Assembly: GCF_017744445.1 (NCBI RefSeq)
Contig: NZ_JAGIBH010000007.1
Coordinates: 1-64,000 of the forward strand
Direction of reading: 5' to 3'
From: Caulobacter sp.
GTDB taxonomy: Bacteria; Pseudomonadota; Alphaproteobacteria; Caulobacterales; Caulobacteraceae
Length of the DNA: 64,000 nt
Numbering within the stretch: the first letter of the stretch is position 1; every line of letters begins with the position of its first letter. Below, piece after piece: positions 26,063-36,453 of this stretch. A program made the position numbers and the translations under genes. The notes under the pieces were generated by a model that saw only the letters and a list, made by a program, of their open reading frames with translations, was not told where the DNA came from and made no database searches.

Positions 26063-27162
26063 GCCTTGGCTCCCTTGCGTCCGTAGGCGTTGGCGGGGTT
26101 GGCCAGCGCCGCGGCCTCGTCCAGCGGCCAGCGCGGGCGGGCGACGGCGTCGAGGTCGTCGCTGATCCCCAGGGCCAGCCGCTCGGCCCCGGCCAGGGCG
26201 ATCATGGCGGCGTTGTCGGTGCAATAGGCCAGCGGCGGGGCGGCGAAGCTGAAGCCGTTCTTCTCGCAATCGGCCAGCAGCGCCGCGCGCACCGCGCCAT
26301 TGGCGGCGACGCCGCCGGCGACGACGAAGCGCAGCTCATCCGCGCCGTGCCCTTCTTTGTAGAGCTTCATCGCCCGGTCGACCCGTTCGGACAGCTGGCG
26401 AGCTATGGCGAACTGGACGCCGGCGGCGAGATCGCGGCGTTCGTCGTCGGTCGTCAGGGTCTCGGCGATCCGCGCCGCGGCGGTCTTCAGGCCCGAGAAC
26501 GAGAAGTCGCAGTCCTTGCGGCCCAGCAGGGCGCGCGGGAGGCTGTAGCGGGTCGCGTCGCCGCCGACCGCCAATTTCTCCAGGGCCGGACCGCCCGGGT
26601 AGGGCAGGCCCAGGCTCTTGGCGATCTTGTCGAAGGCCTCGCCGGCCGCGTCGTCGATCGTGGTGCCCAGGCGCTTGCAGGCGCCCACGCCCGAGACCTC
26701 CAAGAGCTGGCAGTGCCCGCCGGAGACCAAGAGCAGCAGGAACGGATAGGCGATGTCGGCGCCCAGGCGGGCCGAGACGGCGTGGCCTTCCAGGTGGTTC
26801 ACCGCCACCAGCGGCACGCCGCGGGCCAGCGACACGGCCTTGCCGAACGCCAGGCCGACCATCACGCCGCCCACGAGGCCCGGACCGGCCGTGGCGGCTA
26901 CGCCGTCCAACTGGTCGAAAGAGACGCCCGAGGCGCGGATGGCCTCGGCGGCGATGGCGTCGATCGCCTCGACATGGGCGCGGGCGGCGATCTCGGGCAC
27001 CACGCCGCCGAACGGCGCGTGCTGCTCGAACTGGGTGCCGATGATCGAGGACAGCACCGTGACCGTCCCGTCCGCCTCACGGCGCACGACCGAGGCCGCG
27101 GTCTCGTCGCAGCTGGTCTCCAGGCCGAGGATGGTGAGCGCCGAGGGCTTAAGGGTGGTCAT
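26059..27162 (-). CDS. tsaD: tRNA N6-threonylcarbamoyladenosine transferase
   Basis: A 367-residue Kae1/TsaD protein that attaches the threonylcarbamoyl group to A37 of ANN-decoding tRNAs. It has [15 protein letters not shown], the metal-binding [33 protein letters not shown] and [13 protein letters not shown], all typical. First gene of the minus-strand string and divergent from hemC across 71 bases. A tRNA-Thr gene, whose product is an ANN-decoding substrate, lies elsewhere in the window. Confidence 0.97.
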   Translation of the reverse strand: MTTLKPSALTILGLETSCDETAASVVRREADGTVTVLSSIIGTQFEQHAPFGGVVPEIAARAHVEAIDAIAAEAIRASGVSFDQLDGVAATAGPGLVGGVMVGLAFGKAVSLARGVPLVAVNHLEGHAVSARLGADIAYPFLLLLVSGGHCQLLEVSGVGACKRLGTTIDDAAGEAFDKIAKSLGLPYPGGPALEKLAVGGDATRYSLPRALLGRKDCDFSFSGLKTAAARIAETLTTDDERRDLAAGVQFAIARQLSERVDRAMKLYKEGHGADELRFVVAGGVAANGAVRAALLADCEKNGFSFAAPPLAYCTDNAAMIALAGAERLALGISDDLDAVARPRWPLDEAAALANPANAYGRKGAKA

Positions 27163-27233
27163 TTCTTGCGGGCTTCCCGCCGCTCCTGTAGCAGCGAAGA
27201 TGAAATCTCGTCTCCGCAGGTAACGTTCCGACC

Positions 27234-28202
27234 GTGTCCCGGCAACCTCCCATCCGCATCGGCGCGCGCGGCTCCAAGCTCTCCCTGGCCCAGTCGGGGC
27301 TGATGCAGGCGCGGATCGCGCACGCGCTGGGCGTGCCGCAGGGCGCCTCGAAGGAAGAGATCGAGGCCGCCGCCCCGCTGATCCCGATCGTCACCAGCGG
27401 CGACCGCATCCAGGACCGCCGCCTGATGGAGATCGGCGGCAAGGGCCTCTTCACCAAGGAGATCGAGGAAGCCCTGCTGGATGGCCGCATCGATTGCGCC
27501 GTCCACTCGCTGAAGGACATGCCGGCTGAACTGCCGCCGGGCCTGATCCTGGCCGCGACGCCGGAACGCGAAGATCCCCGCGACGCCTTCATCAGCCATG
27601 TCGCCGAGCGGCTGGAGGACCTGCCCAAGGGCGCGCGCCTGGGCACCGCCAGCTTGCGCCGCCAGGCCCAGGCCCTGCACGTGCGGCCGGATCTCGAGAT
27701 CGTCATGCTGCGGGGCAATGTCGACACCCGCCTGGCCAAGCTGGAGCGCGGCGAGGCCGACGCCATCCTGCTGGCCCAGTCGGGCCTGAACCGCCTGGGC
27801 CTGGGTCACATCACCCGCAGCTGGCTAGACCCTGACGCCGCCCCGCCCGCGCCGGGCCAGGGCGCCCTGGTCATCGAGACTCGCCTGGAAGACGCCCACG
27901 CACCGTGGCTCCAGGCCGTCAGCTGCCGCCAGACCACGATCGCCGTCGCCGCCGAGCGTGGGGCGCTCTACGCCCTGGAAGGTTCGTGCCGCACCGCCAT
28001 CGGCGCTCGTGCGGTGCTGGACGGGACGCGCCTGACCATGATCGTCGAGGCCTTGACGCCGGACGGCGCCCAACGCTTCCGCCGCCACGGCGAGACGACC
28101 CTGTCGGGCGCGAACGACATCGACGAGGCCCGCGAGCTGGGCCTGAAGCTCGGCGCCGAGATCCGTATCGAAGGCGGCGACGCCATCCTGTTGCCGGAAT
28201 AG
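27234..28202 (+). CDS. hemC: Porphobilinogen deaminase (hydroxymethylbilane synthase)
   Basis: A 322-residue enzyme joining four porphobilinogens to hydroxymethylbilane. RIGARGSKLSLAQ opens the protein; GGKGLFTKEIEEALLDGRIDCAVHSLKDMP and MLRGNVDTRLAKL are active-site regions, and EGSCRTAIGA carries the cysteine (Cys252) that binds the dipyrromethane cofactor. The start is GTG at 27234. hemD begins three bases after the stop. Confidence 0.97.
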   Translation: MSRQPPIRIGARGSKLSLAQSGLMQARIAHALGVPQGASKEEIEAAAPLIPIVTSGDRIQDRRLMEIGGKGLFTKEIEEALLDGRIDCAVHSLKDMPAELPPGLILAATPEREDPRDAFISHVAERLEDLPKGARLGTASLRRQAQALHVRPDLEIVMLRGNVDTRLAKLERGEADAILLAQSGLNRLGLGHITRSWLDPDAAPPAPGQGALVIETRLEDAHAPWLQAVSCRQTTIAVAAERGALYALEGSCRTAIGARAVLDGTRLTMIVEALTPDGAQRFRRHGETTLSGANDIDEARELGLKLGAEIRIEGGDAILLPE

Positions 28203-28205
28203 GCG

Positions 28206-28892
28206 ATGGAAACGGGCGCGCCGGTCTGGATCACCCGCGCTCGTCCCGGCGCCCTGGCCACGGCCGAGCGCGTGCGGGCCCTGGGTTTTGAAGCCATCGT
28301 CGATCCGCTGCTGGTCGTCGAGACTTTGGACGCCCAGATCGACCTCTCCCACATCGCCGCCCTGGCCTTCACCAGCGCCAACGGCGTCGAGGCTTTCGCG
28401 CGACTGTCGGACGAACGCGGCCTGCCGGTCTTCGCGGTCGGCCGAGCCACCGCGCGGGCGGCGGAAGGGCAGGGGTTCGTGTCTGTCTCCAGCGCCGACG
28501 GGGATGTCGAGGACCTGTGCGACCTGGTCGCCGCCGGGGCCGCTGGACCGGTGCTGTGGGCCGGCGCCAAGGAGCCCGCTGGCGACCTCGTCGGCATGCT
28601 GCGCGGCTGTGGGGTGATGGCGAAGGGCGTGGCTGTCTACGAGACGCTGGAGCGCGCCCCGTCCGACGAGACCCTGGCGCGGCTGGATGCTCCGCTCACG
28701 GCGCTTGTCCACTCGCCGCGCGGGGCGCGGATCCTGGCCAAGGTCCTGAGCGAAAAGCCCACGCCGCATCTGCGTGCGCTGTGCCTTTCCGAGGCCGTCG
28801 CCCAGCCCCTGCGGGATCTCGTCGAACCGGGGTCTGTGACCTTCGCGCCGCGTCCGGACGAAACCGCGCTGCTGGACCTGCTTACAGCTTAA
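28206..28892 (+). CDS. hemD: Uroporphyrinogen-III synthase
   Basis: A 228-residue two-lobed HemD, a poorly conserved family. Recognisable parts are VWITRARPGALATAERVRALGFEAIVDPLL, ALAFTSANGVEAFARL, VFAVGRATARAAEGQGF and VAVYETLERAP. It cyclises hydroxymethylbilane with inversion of ring D. Position directly after hemC and before the Mic60-like gene makes the call firm. Confidence 0.92.
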   Translation: METGAPVWITRARPGALATAERVRALGFEAIVDPLLVVETLDAQIDLSHIAALAFTSANGVEAFARLSDERGLPVFAVGRATARAAEGQGFVSVSSADGDVEDLCDLVAAGAAGPVLWAGAKEPAGDLVGMLRGCGVMAKGVAVYETLERAPSDETLARLDAPLTALVHSPRGARILAKVLSEKPTPHLRALCLSEAVAQPLRDLVEPGSVTFAPRPDETALLDLLTA

Positions 28893-28928
28893 GCGCGACG
28901 TTGCGCGGCGCGGCCGTGTGGGGCACCA

Positions 28929-29819
28929 ATGGACGCCATGAACGCCGCTCCCGATCCCGCTGAAATCGTCGCGCCCAGCGATCCGGCGCTCTATGCCCGC
29001 CGACGGGTGATGGGACCGGGCGTGTGGCTGTGGCTGGCGCTGTGCGTGCTGTGCATCGCCCTGGGCGCCGGCGTCGCCCACTACGGCCCGAGCCTGTTCA
29101 AGTCCAAGGACAAGCCGGCCGACGGCGCGGTCTTGGCCGCGCCCAGCGCGCGTCCGGTCGCTGATCGTGTCGCTTCCGGCTCGGCCCTGCCGGTCGAGAA
29201 TGGCGACACGGCCGTCGCCCCGCCCGCCGCCGATGTCGAGCGCCTGGACGGCCGAATCACCGCGCTGGAAAGCGGTCAGAAGAGCGTCACCGACGCCGCT
29301 GTCGCCGCCCTGGCCGTTTCGGCCCTGGCCGAGGCCGCCGAGACCTCGCGCCCGTTCGGCCAGGAACTGGCCGGCCTGCAGCGCGTGCTGTCGCCGTCGC
29401 CCGACCTGCGCGCCCTGGAGAGTCTGTCCGAGCGCGGGGCTCCGACCCGCGCGGGCCTGGCTATCCAGTTCGGCAACCTGGCCGGCCGCGCCGCCAGCGC
29501 CGCCCGTAATCCCGGCCCGGACGCCGACCTTTTCTCGCGGATCCGCTACGCGCTTGCCAGCATCGTCTCGATCCGCCATGTCGGCTCGACCAAGGGCGCG
29601 ACGCCCGACGCCATGCTGGCCCGCGCCCAGGCCCTGTTGGATGACGGCGACATCGAGGGCGCGGTCCAGGCGCTGGACGCCTTGCCGGATCCGGCCCGTG
29701 AGGTGCTGGCCCCGTGGTTCAACGCCGCCGGCCGCCGCATCGAGATCGACCGTCACGTCGCCGCCATACGCGCCGACGCCCTGGCTGGCCTGTCGCGCGT
29801 CTCGCGGACGGCGCCATGA
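28929..29819 (+). CDS. Mitofilin/Mic60-like inner-membrane protein
   Basis: A 296-residue protein: a 30-residue cytoplasmic stretch, one transmembrane helix (VWLWLALCVLCIALGAGVAHYG), an Ala/Pro-rich linker, a short coiled coil (VERLDGRITALESGQKSV) and a C-terminal helical domain resembling the mitofilin signature. Alphaproteobacteria are known to encode a Mic60 homologue between hemD and hemY; Mic60 shapes membranes and contacts the outer membrane. The conservation is low, so the call leans on topology and position. Its stop overlaps the next start as ATGA. Confidence 0.82.
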   Translation: MDAMNAAPDPAEIVAPSDPALYARRRVMGPGVWLWLALCVLCIALGAGVAHYGPSLFKSKDKPADGAVLAAPSARPVADRVASGSALPVENGDTAVAPPAADVERLDGRITALESGQKSVTDAAVAALAVSALAEAAETSRPFGQELAGLQRVLSPSPDLRALESLSERGAPTRAGLAIQFGNLAGRAASAARNPGPDADLFSRIRYALASIVSIRHVGSTKGATPDAMLARAQALLDDGDIEGAVQALDALPDPAREVLAPWFNAAGRRIEIDRHVAAIRADALAGLSRVSRTAP

Positions 29820-31360
29820 CACGCGTCGCCTTCGCCCTCTTCCTGGTCGCCGCCGTCGCGGTCGGGGTCCTGGCCCTGACCGGCGAGCCTGGCCGCGCCA
29901 TGCTGGACTGGATGGGCTGGCGCATCGAAATGACCGCCGCCACCGCGGCTCTGCTGACCCTGTTTTCGGCCCTGCTGTTCACCCTGCTGTGGCGCGGGAT
30001 TATTTGGATCGTCGAGGCCCCCCGCCGCGCCGCCCGCGCCCGCGCCGAGGCCAAGCGCAAGCAGGCGATCGAGGCCCTGTCGCGCGGTTTCCTGGCCGTT
30101 GCGGCTGGTGATGGCTCAGAAGCCCGCCGCCTGGCCCAGAAGTCTGCCGAACTGGCCGAGGACGCCCCGGCCCTGGTTCGCGTGCTGGCCGCCCAGGCCG
30201 CCGAGGCCGCCGGCGATCGTGGCGCGGCCAAGAGCGCCTACAACGCCATGCTGGGCTTTCCCGAGATGCGCCTGGCCGGCCTGCGCGGCCTGATGCAAGC
30301 CGCCCAAGCCGAAGGCGACAAGGCGACCGCCGTCCGTCATGCCGAGACCGCCTACGGCCTGGCCCGTACCGCCCGCTGGGCCTGGCGCGCCTTGCTGGAA
30401 GCGCGTCTGGAAGCCGGCGACTGGGCCGCGGCGCTGGACCTGGTTCAAGGCGCCCTGGAGCGCAAGATCGTCTCACCGGCCGTGGCCGAGCGCAGCCGCG
30501 CGGCGCTGCTGGCCGCTTCGGCGGCGAGTCTCGAAGAGTCCCACGATCCGAAGGCCCGCGCCCAGGCGCTGGACTTCGCGACCCAATCAGTGAAGCTCAA
30601 GCCCGACTTCGCGCCGGGCGTCGTCATGGCCGCCCGCCTGCTGGCCGACGACGGCAAGGTCGCCAAGGCCGGCCAGCTGATCGAGGCCGCCTGGAAGGCC
30701 GAGCCGCACCCGGCCCTGTGGCTGGCCTATCGCGACCTGAAGACCAACGAGCTGCCCAAGGCCCGCGCCCAGCGCCTGGCCGCCCTGGCCGCCATGAAGC
30801 CCGAGGCCCGCGAGAGCCGCATGCTGCGGGTCGAGAGCGCCCTGATCGGCGGCGACCCCATCGCCGCCCGCGCTGCCGCCCGCCTGCTGGACCAGGAAGC
30901 CCCGACCGCCCGCTTCGCCGGCCTGATGGCCCGTGTCGCCGCCGCCAACAGCGACGCCGACGAGGCCCGCGCCTGGATCGCCCGCGGCGTCGAGGCCCCG
31001 CAGGAGCCCGACTGGTCGGACCTGGACCCCGAAGGCCGCGCCTTCGCCTACCAGCGTGAGGACTGGGCCCGCCTGGCGTCCAGCTATGCCGAGACCGGCC
31101 AGCTGATCCATCCGCGCCACGAGCGGCGCGAGCGGACGATGAACGACCTGCCCGAGATCCCCTCGGCCTATTCGGACTACGCCGAATCGACGCCATTCAT
31201 GCGCGCGGCCGAGACCGGCGGACCCATGATCCCCATTCCGGACGACCCTGGAATCTTCGACGCACCGCCGATTTCCGAGCCTCCGGAAGGCGGTCCGGCG
31301 CCAAGACGCAATTCTGGTGCAAGACGACGCTTGGCAAGTGGCTCGCGTACCGCTAAGTAG
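29816..31360 (+). CDS. HemY-like TPR membrane protein
   Basis: A 514-residue protein with two N-terminal transmembrane helices (FALFLVAAVAVGVLAL; TAALLTLFSALLFTLLWRGIIWIV), as in the HemY N-terminal domain, followed by about 350 residues of Ala-rich helical TPR-like repeats. The last 70 residues are proline-rich and disordered, ending in a basic tail. This is the proteobacterial HemY of hem operons, not the protoporphyrinogen oxidase of the same name. Its role in haem synthesis is unclear. Coupled to the Mic60-like gene. Confidence 0.88.
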   Translation: MTRVAFALFLVAAVAVGVLALTGEPGRAMLDWMGWRIEMTAATAALLTLFSALLFTLLWRGIIWIVEAPRRAARARAEAKRKQAIEALSRGFLAVAAGDGSEARRLAQKSAELAEDAPALVRVLAAQAAEAAGDRGAAKSAYNAMLGFPEMRLAGLRGLMQAAQAEGDKATAVRHAETAYGLARTARWAWRALLEARLEAGDWAAALDLVQGALERKIVSPAVAERSRAALLAASAASLEESHDPKARAQALDFATQSVKLKPDFAPGVVMAARLLADDGKVAKAGQLIEAAWKAEPHPALWLAYRDLKTNELPKARAQRLAALAAMKPEARESRMLRVESALIGGDPIAARAAARLLDQEAPTARFAGLMARVAAANSDADEARAWIARGVEAPQEPDWSDLDPEGRAFAYQREDWARLASSYAETGQLIHPRHERRERTMNDLPEIPSAYSDYAESTPFMRAAETGGPMIPIPDDPGIFDAPPISEPPEGGPAPRRNSGARRRLASGSRTAK

Positions 31361-31399
31361 GCGCTCCTCGCGGTCGGACCCCGGTCCGAAGCGACGTGG

Positions 31400-31475
31400 G
31401 CCGCTTTAGCTCAGCTGGTAGAGCACATCATTCGTAATGATGGGGTCAGGTGTTCGAGTCACCTAAGCGGCACCA
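31400..31475 (+). tRNA. tRNA-Thr (anticodon CGT)
   Basis: A 76-base tRNA with encoded CCA. The acceptor stem GCCGCTT pairs AAGCGGC; the D arm is TAGCTCAGCTGGTAGAGC; the anticodon stem CATCA/TGATG holds the loop TTCGTAA with anticodon CGT at 31433-31435; the T arm is AGGTGTTCGAGTCACCT. It decodes ACG threonine codons. Confidence 0.98.
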
Positions 31476-31547
31476 CTTTCTTCTCCTCCTTTCGAAATCC
31501 GGAACTCTCGACGCGACGGCTCCGTTCGTCTGTCGAAGGAGTTTCCC

Positions 31548-31844
31548 ATGGCCAAGTCCGTCGACAACGACACCGCCCTCGAAGAGGTGATGACCTTCCT
31601 CGATTCGCCGCCCGAGCAGGGTTCGGCCGATGACGAGCGGTTCGGGGAGCGGTTGCGGCAGGTGATCGCCGCGTCGATCCCGCTCGACGAGGGTGAGGAC
31701 CCGGAGGATGCGCCGACCTTGCAGTTGGACGACGCGTTCCGCAGCCGGCTGGAGAAGGTGGCTCGCGATCGGGGCGGCAGTTACTTCGGCGACCATCCGG
31801 ACGGCATCGGCCCCACGCTGGGCATGGACGTGAGCAAGAGCTAG
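31548..31844 (+). CDS. Small acidic protein, unknown
   Basis: A 98-residue, strongly acidic protein with AAGGAG seven bases before the ATG, so very probably translated. It has no signal peptide, membrane helix or cysteine motif. DDAFRSRLEKVARDRGGSYFGDHPDGIGPTLGMD near the end is the most feature-rich part. No family recognised. Its TAG overlaps the stop codon of the convergent next gene in the palindrome CTAG. Confidence 0.7.
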   Translation: MAKSVDNDTALEEVMTFLDSPPEQGSADDERFGERLRQVIAASIPLDEGEDPEDAPTLQLDDAFRSRLEKVARDRGGSYFGDHPDGIGPTLGMDVSKS

Positions 31845-32464
31845 TCGTCCCAGCCCTTGCGTTTCTTCTTCTTGCCCAGGGCGAAGATGCCCGGATAGGG
31901 GCCCTTGCCGGTGCGGTAGAGGCACCAGTCGTCGTCCTTGGCGCAGTCGCCGTCGAAGGCGGCTTTCTTGTCCGGATCGATGGCCGCGTACATCGGGGCG
32001 GTGCGCGAGCGCTGGCCGTCGGCCTCGGCGCAAGCGGCTTTCTGGTCCCGGTTCAGGGCGACGGTCTTCTCGTGTCGGCAACCGAGGCTTTCGCGCAGGC
32101 TGTCGCGGGTCTGGTCGCTCTGCTCGACCAGCTTGCGGGCCGTGAAGCCGGGCGGGGCGACGATGGCCGGCGGGCCTGAGGGTCTGGCAGCCACGGGCGG
32201 CGCCGGGATAGCGGCAAGCGGTGGCGGAGCGGCGCTGGGGCGAACAGGCGCCGGCGTCGTGGGAGCGGCCTTTGGCGTTTCCGCTCGCGGCGAGGGCGCA
32301 TCGAGCAGTTCGGCTTCGATAATCGGAGGCTCGACCAGCTGGGGCATCCAGTGCGCGCCGGAGACCAGGGCCAGCAGCACCAGCGCATGGGTCGCCAGGA
32401 TCAGCGCCAGGATCGCCAGATCCCGCCGATGGGGCCGTCGCCACGAATCGTTGGCGATCGCCAT
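31841..32464 (-). CDS. TonB-like membrane-anchored proline-rich protein, unknown
   Basis: A 207-residue protein with a short basic N-terminus, one transmembrane helix (LAILALILATHALVLLALVSG), a periplasmic Pro/Ala-rich stretch (about residues 55-105) and a C-terminal part with several cysteines and a very basic tail GKKKKRKGWDD. The plan resembles TonB or TolA, but the C-terminal domain does not look like TonB's. No ExbB/ExbD genes are nearby. Start at the ATG at 32464; the frame extends upstream without support. Confidence 0.7.
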   Translation of the reverse strand: MAIANDSWRRPHRRDLAILALILATHALVLLALVSGAHWMPQLVEPPIIEAELLDAPSPRAETPKAAPTTPAPVRPSAAPPPLAAIPAPPVAARPSGPPAIVAPPGFTARKLVEQSDQTRDSLRESLGCRHEKTVALNRDQKAACAEADGQRSRTAPMYAAIDPDKKAAFDGDCAKDDDWCLYRTGKGPYPGIFALGKKKKRKGWDD

Positions 32465-32542
32465 GCCCAATGTCGCTACTCCGTCACGCCGGAGAGGTCG
32501 GTACGCGCGGGGTGCGGTGCAAGCACGGCCGTTTCGGACAAG

Positions 32543-32571
32543 AAAAAGGCCCGGTGTTTCCACCGGGCCTT
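32543..32571 (-). terminator. Intrinsic terminator of the fatty-acid oxidation operon
   Basis: Read on the minus strand: an 11-bp stem AAGGCCCGGTG/CACCGGGCCTT around a GAAA loop, running into TTTTT. It lies about 30 bases after the stop of the FadB-type gene. Confidence 0.88.
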
Positions 32572-32599
32572 CTCTTTGGTCAGCGGTCAGGGGCTGGCT

Positions 32600-34798
32600 T
32601 TACGCCGCCGCCTTCGCCTTGACGCCGAAGCGGCCATAGAAGGTCTCGCCCTTTTCGGCCATCTCGCGCAGCAGGGCCGGCGGGGCGAAGCGTTTGCCGT
32701 ACTGCTGGGCCAGGCGATCGCAGGTCTCGACGAAGGCCTTGGCGCCGACGCCGTCGATCAGGCTGATCGGGCCGCCGGTCCAGGGCGCGAAGCCCCAGCC
32801 CAGGATGGCGCCGACATCGGCTTCACGCGGATCGGTGATGACGCCTTCCTCGAAGCAGCGGGCGGCTTCGACGGCCTGGCGGTACAGCAGGCGGGTGCGG
32901 ATCTCCTGGATCAGCGTCTGGTCGGCTTCCGTGGTCGTCACCGGCATCAGGTCGGCGAGACCCTTCCAGATCGTCTTCTGGCCGTTCTCCGGATAATCGT
33001 AGAAGCCCTTGCCGTTCTTGCGGCCCAGGCGGCCCAGCTCGACGACCATCTTCTCCAGGACGGGGGCGAACGGACGCTCTTCGTACTTGTCGCCGAGGTC
33101 CTTCTTGGTCTGCTCGCCGATCTTGTAGGAGAGGTCCAGAGCGACGTCGTCGTTCATCTCCAGCGGGCCGCGCGGCATGCCCGTGGCGCGGCCGACATTG
33201 TCGATGATGGCGGGCGCGATGCCCTCGGCCATCATCTCCAGGCCTTCCTGCACGAAGGTGCCGAAGCAGCGGCTGGTGTAGAAACCACGGCTGTCGTTGA
33301 CGACGATCGGGGTCTTCTTGATCTTCAGGACATAGTCGATCGACTTGGCCAGGGCTTCCTGGCTGGTCTCCTCGCCCATGATGATCTCGACCAGGCCCAT
33401 CTTGTCGACCGGCGAGAAGAAGTGGATGCCGATGAAGTTCTTCGGATGCACGGACGCCTTGGCCAGGCCGGTGATCGGCAGGGTCGAGGTGTTGGAGCCG
33501 AAGATGGCGTCCTCGGCCAGCTGGGCTTCGGCGAGCTTGGTGACGCCGGCCTTCACTTCGCGGTTCTCGAACACGGCCTCGATGACGAGGTCGCTGCCCT
33601 TGACCTGATCGTAGTCGGCGGTCGGGTGGATCAGGGCCAGGATGGCCTCGCCCTTCTCGGCCGTCAGCTTGCCGCGCGAGACGGCCTTCTTGACCAGGCC
33701 TTCGGCATAGCCCTTGCCCTTGTCGGCGGCTTCCTGGCTTTGGTCGATCAGGACGGTCTCGATGCCGGCCATGGCTTGGACGTAGGCGATGCCCGCGCCC
33801 ATCATGCCGGCGCCCAGCACGGCGACCTTCTTGGCTTCCGACGGCGGCACGTTGGCCGGACGGCCCGAGCCCTTGCCCAGCTCTTGGAGGCTGAGGAACA
33901 GGGTGCGGATCATGCCCTTGGCCTGCGGCGACATCATCGTCTTCAGGAAGTAGCGGGTCTCGATGCGGATGGCCGCGTCGAACGGCACCTGCGTGCCTTC
34001 ATAGACCGCCTTCAGGATGTTCAGCTGGGCGGGATAGTTGCCGTAGGTCTGCTTGCGCAGCATGGCGTTGCCCATGATGAAGACCTGGCTGCCGGTCGGG
34101 GTGTAGGGACCGCCGCCCGGGAGCTTGAACTCCTTCTTGTCCCAAGGCGCGACCGGGTCGCCCTTGGTCTTGACCCAGGTCTTGGCGGCCTCGACCTCGG
34201 TCCCGGCCGGGACGACCTCGTGCACGACCTTGTTGGCCAGGGCCTCGGCCGGCTTCATCGACTTGCCTTCCAGCAGGTACGGCGCGGCGGCCATCACGCC
34301 CATCAGGCGCGGCAGGCGTTGCGTGCCGCCGGCGCCCGGCAGCAGGCCGACCTTGGCTTCCGGCAAAGCGAGCTGGATCTTCGGATTGTCGGCAACCACG
34401 CGGTAGTGGCAGGCCAGGGTGATCTCCAGGCCGCCGCCCATGGCCAGGCCATTGATGGCCGCGGCCACCGGCTTGCCGCAAGTTTCCAGGGCGCGGAACG
34501 CCTTGTTGAGCGCGAAGCCGGCTTCGAAGGCAGCCTTCAGACCTTCTTCGCCCGGCTTGCCGCCGCCCAGACCGCCCGAGCCACCCAGTTCACCCAGGTC
34601 GGCGCCGGCGCAGAAGCCGGTCGTCTTGCCCGAGGTGATGACCGCGCCCTTGATGGCTTCGTCGGTCTTGATGCGTTCGACGACGTCGCCGATTTCCTTG
34701 ATGACCGAAGCGGTCAGGGTGTTCATCGAGCGGCCGGGCACGTCGAAGGTGACCAGGGCCACGCCGTCGGAATCGACCTCGATCTTGAAGTTTTCCAT
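32600..34798 (-). CDS. fadB: FadB/FadJ-type enoyl-CoA hydratase / 3-hydroxyacyl-CoA dehydrogenase
   Basis: A 732-residue bifunctional beta-oxidation enzyme. The N-terminal crotonase domain (1-300) has SGKTTGFCAGADL and NGLAMGGGLEITLACHYR with its catalytic glutamates; the dehydrogenase part (from about 330) has VAVLGAGMMGAGIAYVQA, SNTSTLPITGLA and HFFSPVDKMGLVEII, then two C-terminal helical domains. It converts enoyl-CoA to 3-ketoacyl-CoA. The thiolase gene lies 20 bases upstream, giving the usual fadB-fadA partnership in fadA-fadB order. Confidence 0.96.
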   Translation of the reverse strand: MENFKIEVDSDGVALVTFDVPGRSMNTLTASVIKEIGDVVERIKTDEAIKGAVITSGKTTGFCAGADLGELGGSGGLGGGKPGEEGLKAAFEAGFALNKAFRALETCGKPVAAAINGLAMGGGLEITLACHYRVVADNPKIQLALPEAKVGLLPGAGGTQRLPRLMGVMAAAPYLLEGKSMKPAEALANKVVHEVVPAGTEVEAAKTWVKTKGDPVAPWDKKEFKLPGGGPYTPTGSQVFIMGNAMLRKQTYGNYPAQLNILKAVYEGTQVPFDAAIRIETRYFLKTMMSPQAKGMIRTLFLSLQELGKGSGRPANVPPSEAKKVAVLGAGMMGAGIAYVQAMAGIETVLIDQSQEAADKGKGYAEGLVKKAVSRGKLTAEKGEAILALIHPTADYDQVKGSDLVIEAVFENREVKAGVTKLAEAQLAEDAIFGSNTSTLPITGLAKASVHPKNFIGIHFFSPVDKMGLVEIIMGEETSQEALAKSIDYVLKIKKTPIVVNDSRGFYTSRCFGTFVQEGLEMMAEGIAPAIIDNVGRATGMPRGPLEMNDDVALDLSYKIGEQTKKDLGDKYEERPFAPVLEKMVVELGRLGRKNGKGFYDYPENGQKTIWKGLADLMPVTTTEADQTLIQEIRTRLLYRQAVEAARCFEEGVITDPREADVGAILGWGFAPWTGGPISLIDGVGAKAFVETCDRLAQQYGKRFAPPALLREMAEKGETFYGRFGVKAKAAA

Positions 34799-34818
34799 AG
34801 GAGTCAGGTCCTTAAGTC

Positions 34819-36024
<1,206 letters not shown>

Positions 36025-36084
36025 GGAATGGCTCCTTCCTGCGAAGCGATGTTCGTGTCGTTGAAAGCGGGCTGTGGGCCCGGC

Positions 36085-36453
36085 CTATTGTTTCCAGTTG
36101 CCGATCGGATAGGTCCCGATGGGCTCGCACTTGAGGCCGCTGGCGGCGGCCTTGGCGCGGTAGTAGACGCGCTTGCCGAAGGTCGGCGGCGGCAGCGAGC
36201 AGGCGGTGAAGCCCGAGGTCGTGACCTCCAGCTTCCACTCGGCGATCTTGGAGCGCAGCAGGGTCTGGCAGATGTCCTTGCCGGCCGGCGTCAGGGGCAG
36301 CTTGAACGCGCCCGGCAGGGGCCGCTTGCCGACCAGTTCGCCGGAATAGGTGAGGGGGCGAGGCCCCTGAACGGCGCGCACGCAGACGACGGCCGAGCGG
36401 TCTTCCGCGGCGGCGGGGCCGGCCAGCAGCGCGATCAGAGAAAGTACGATCAC
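36085..36453 (-). CDS. Small secreted protein coupled to acyl-CoA dehydrogenase, unknown
   Basis: A 122-residue protein that starts at GTG (36453-36451), overlapping the TGA of the acyl-CoA dehydrogenase gene as GTGA. It begins directly with a signal peptide, MIVLSLIALLAGPAAAEDR, so is exported. The mature part has four cysteines (VVCVRA, DICQTL, ACSLPPP, LKCEP) that could form two disulfides. No family recognised. An exported protein inside a cytoplasmic beta-oxidation operon is unexpected; it may only share the transcript. Confidence 0.75.
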   Translation of the reverse strand: MIVLSLIALLAGPAAAEDRSAVVCVRAVQGPRPLTYSGELVGKRPLPGAFKLPLTPAGKDICQTLLRSKIAEWKLEVTTSGFTACSLPPPTFGKRVYYRAKAAASGLKCEPIGTYPIGNWKQ

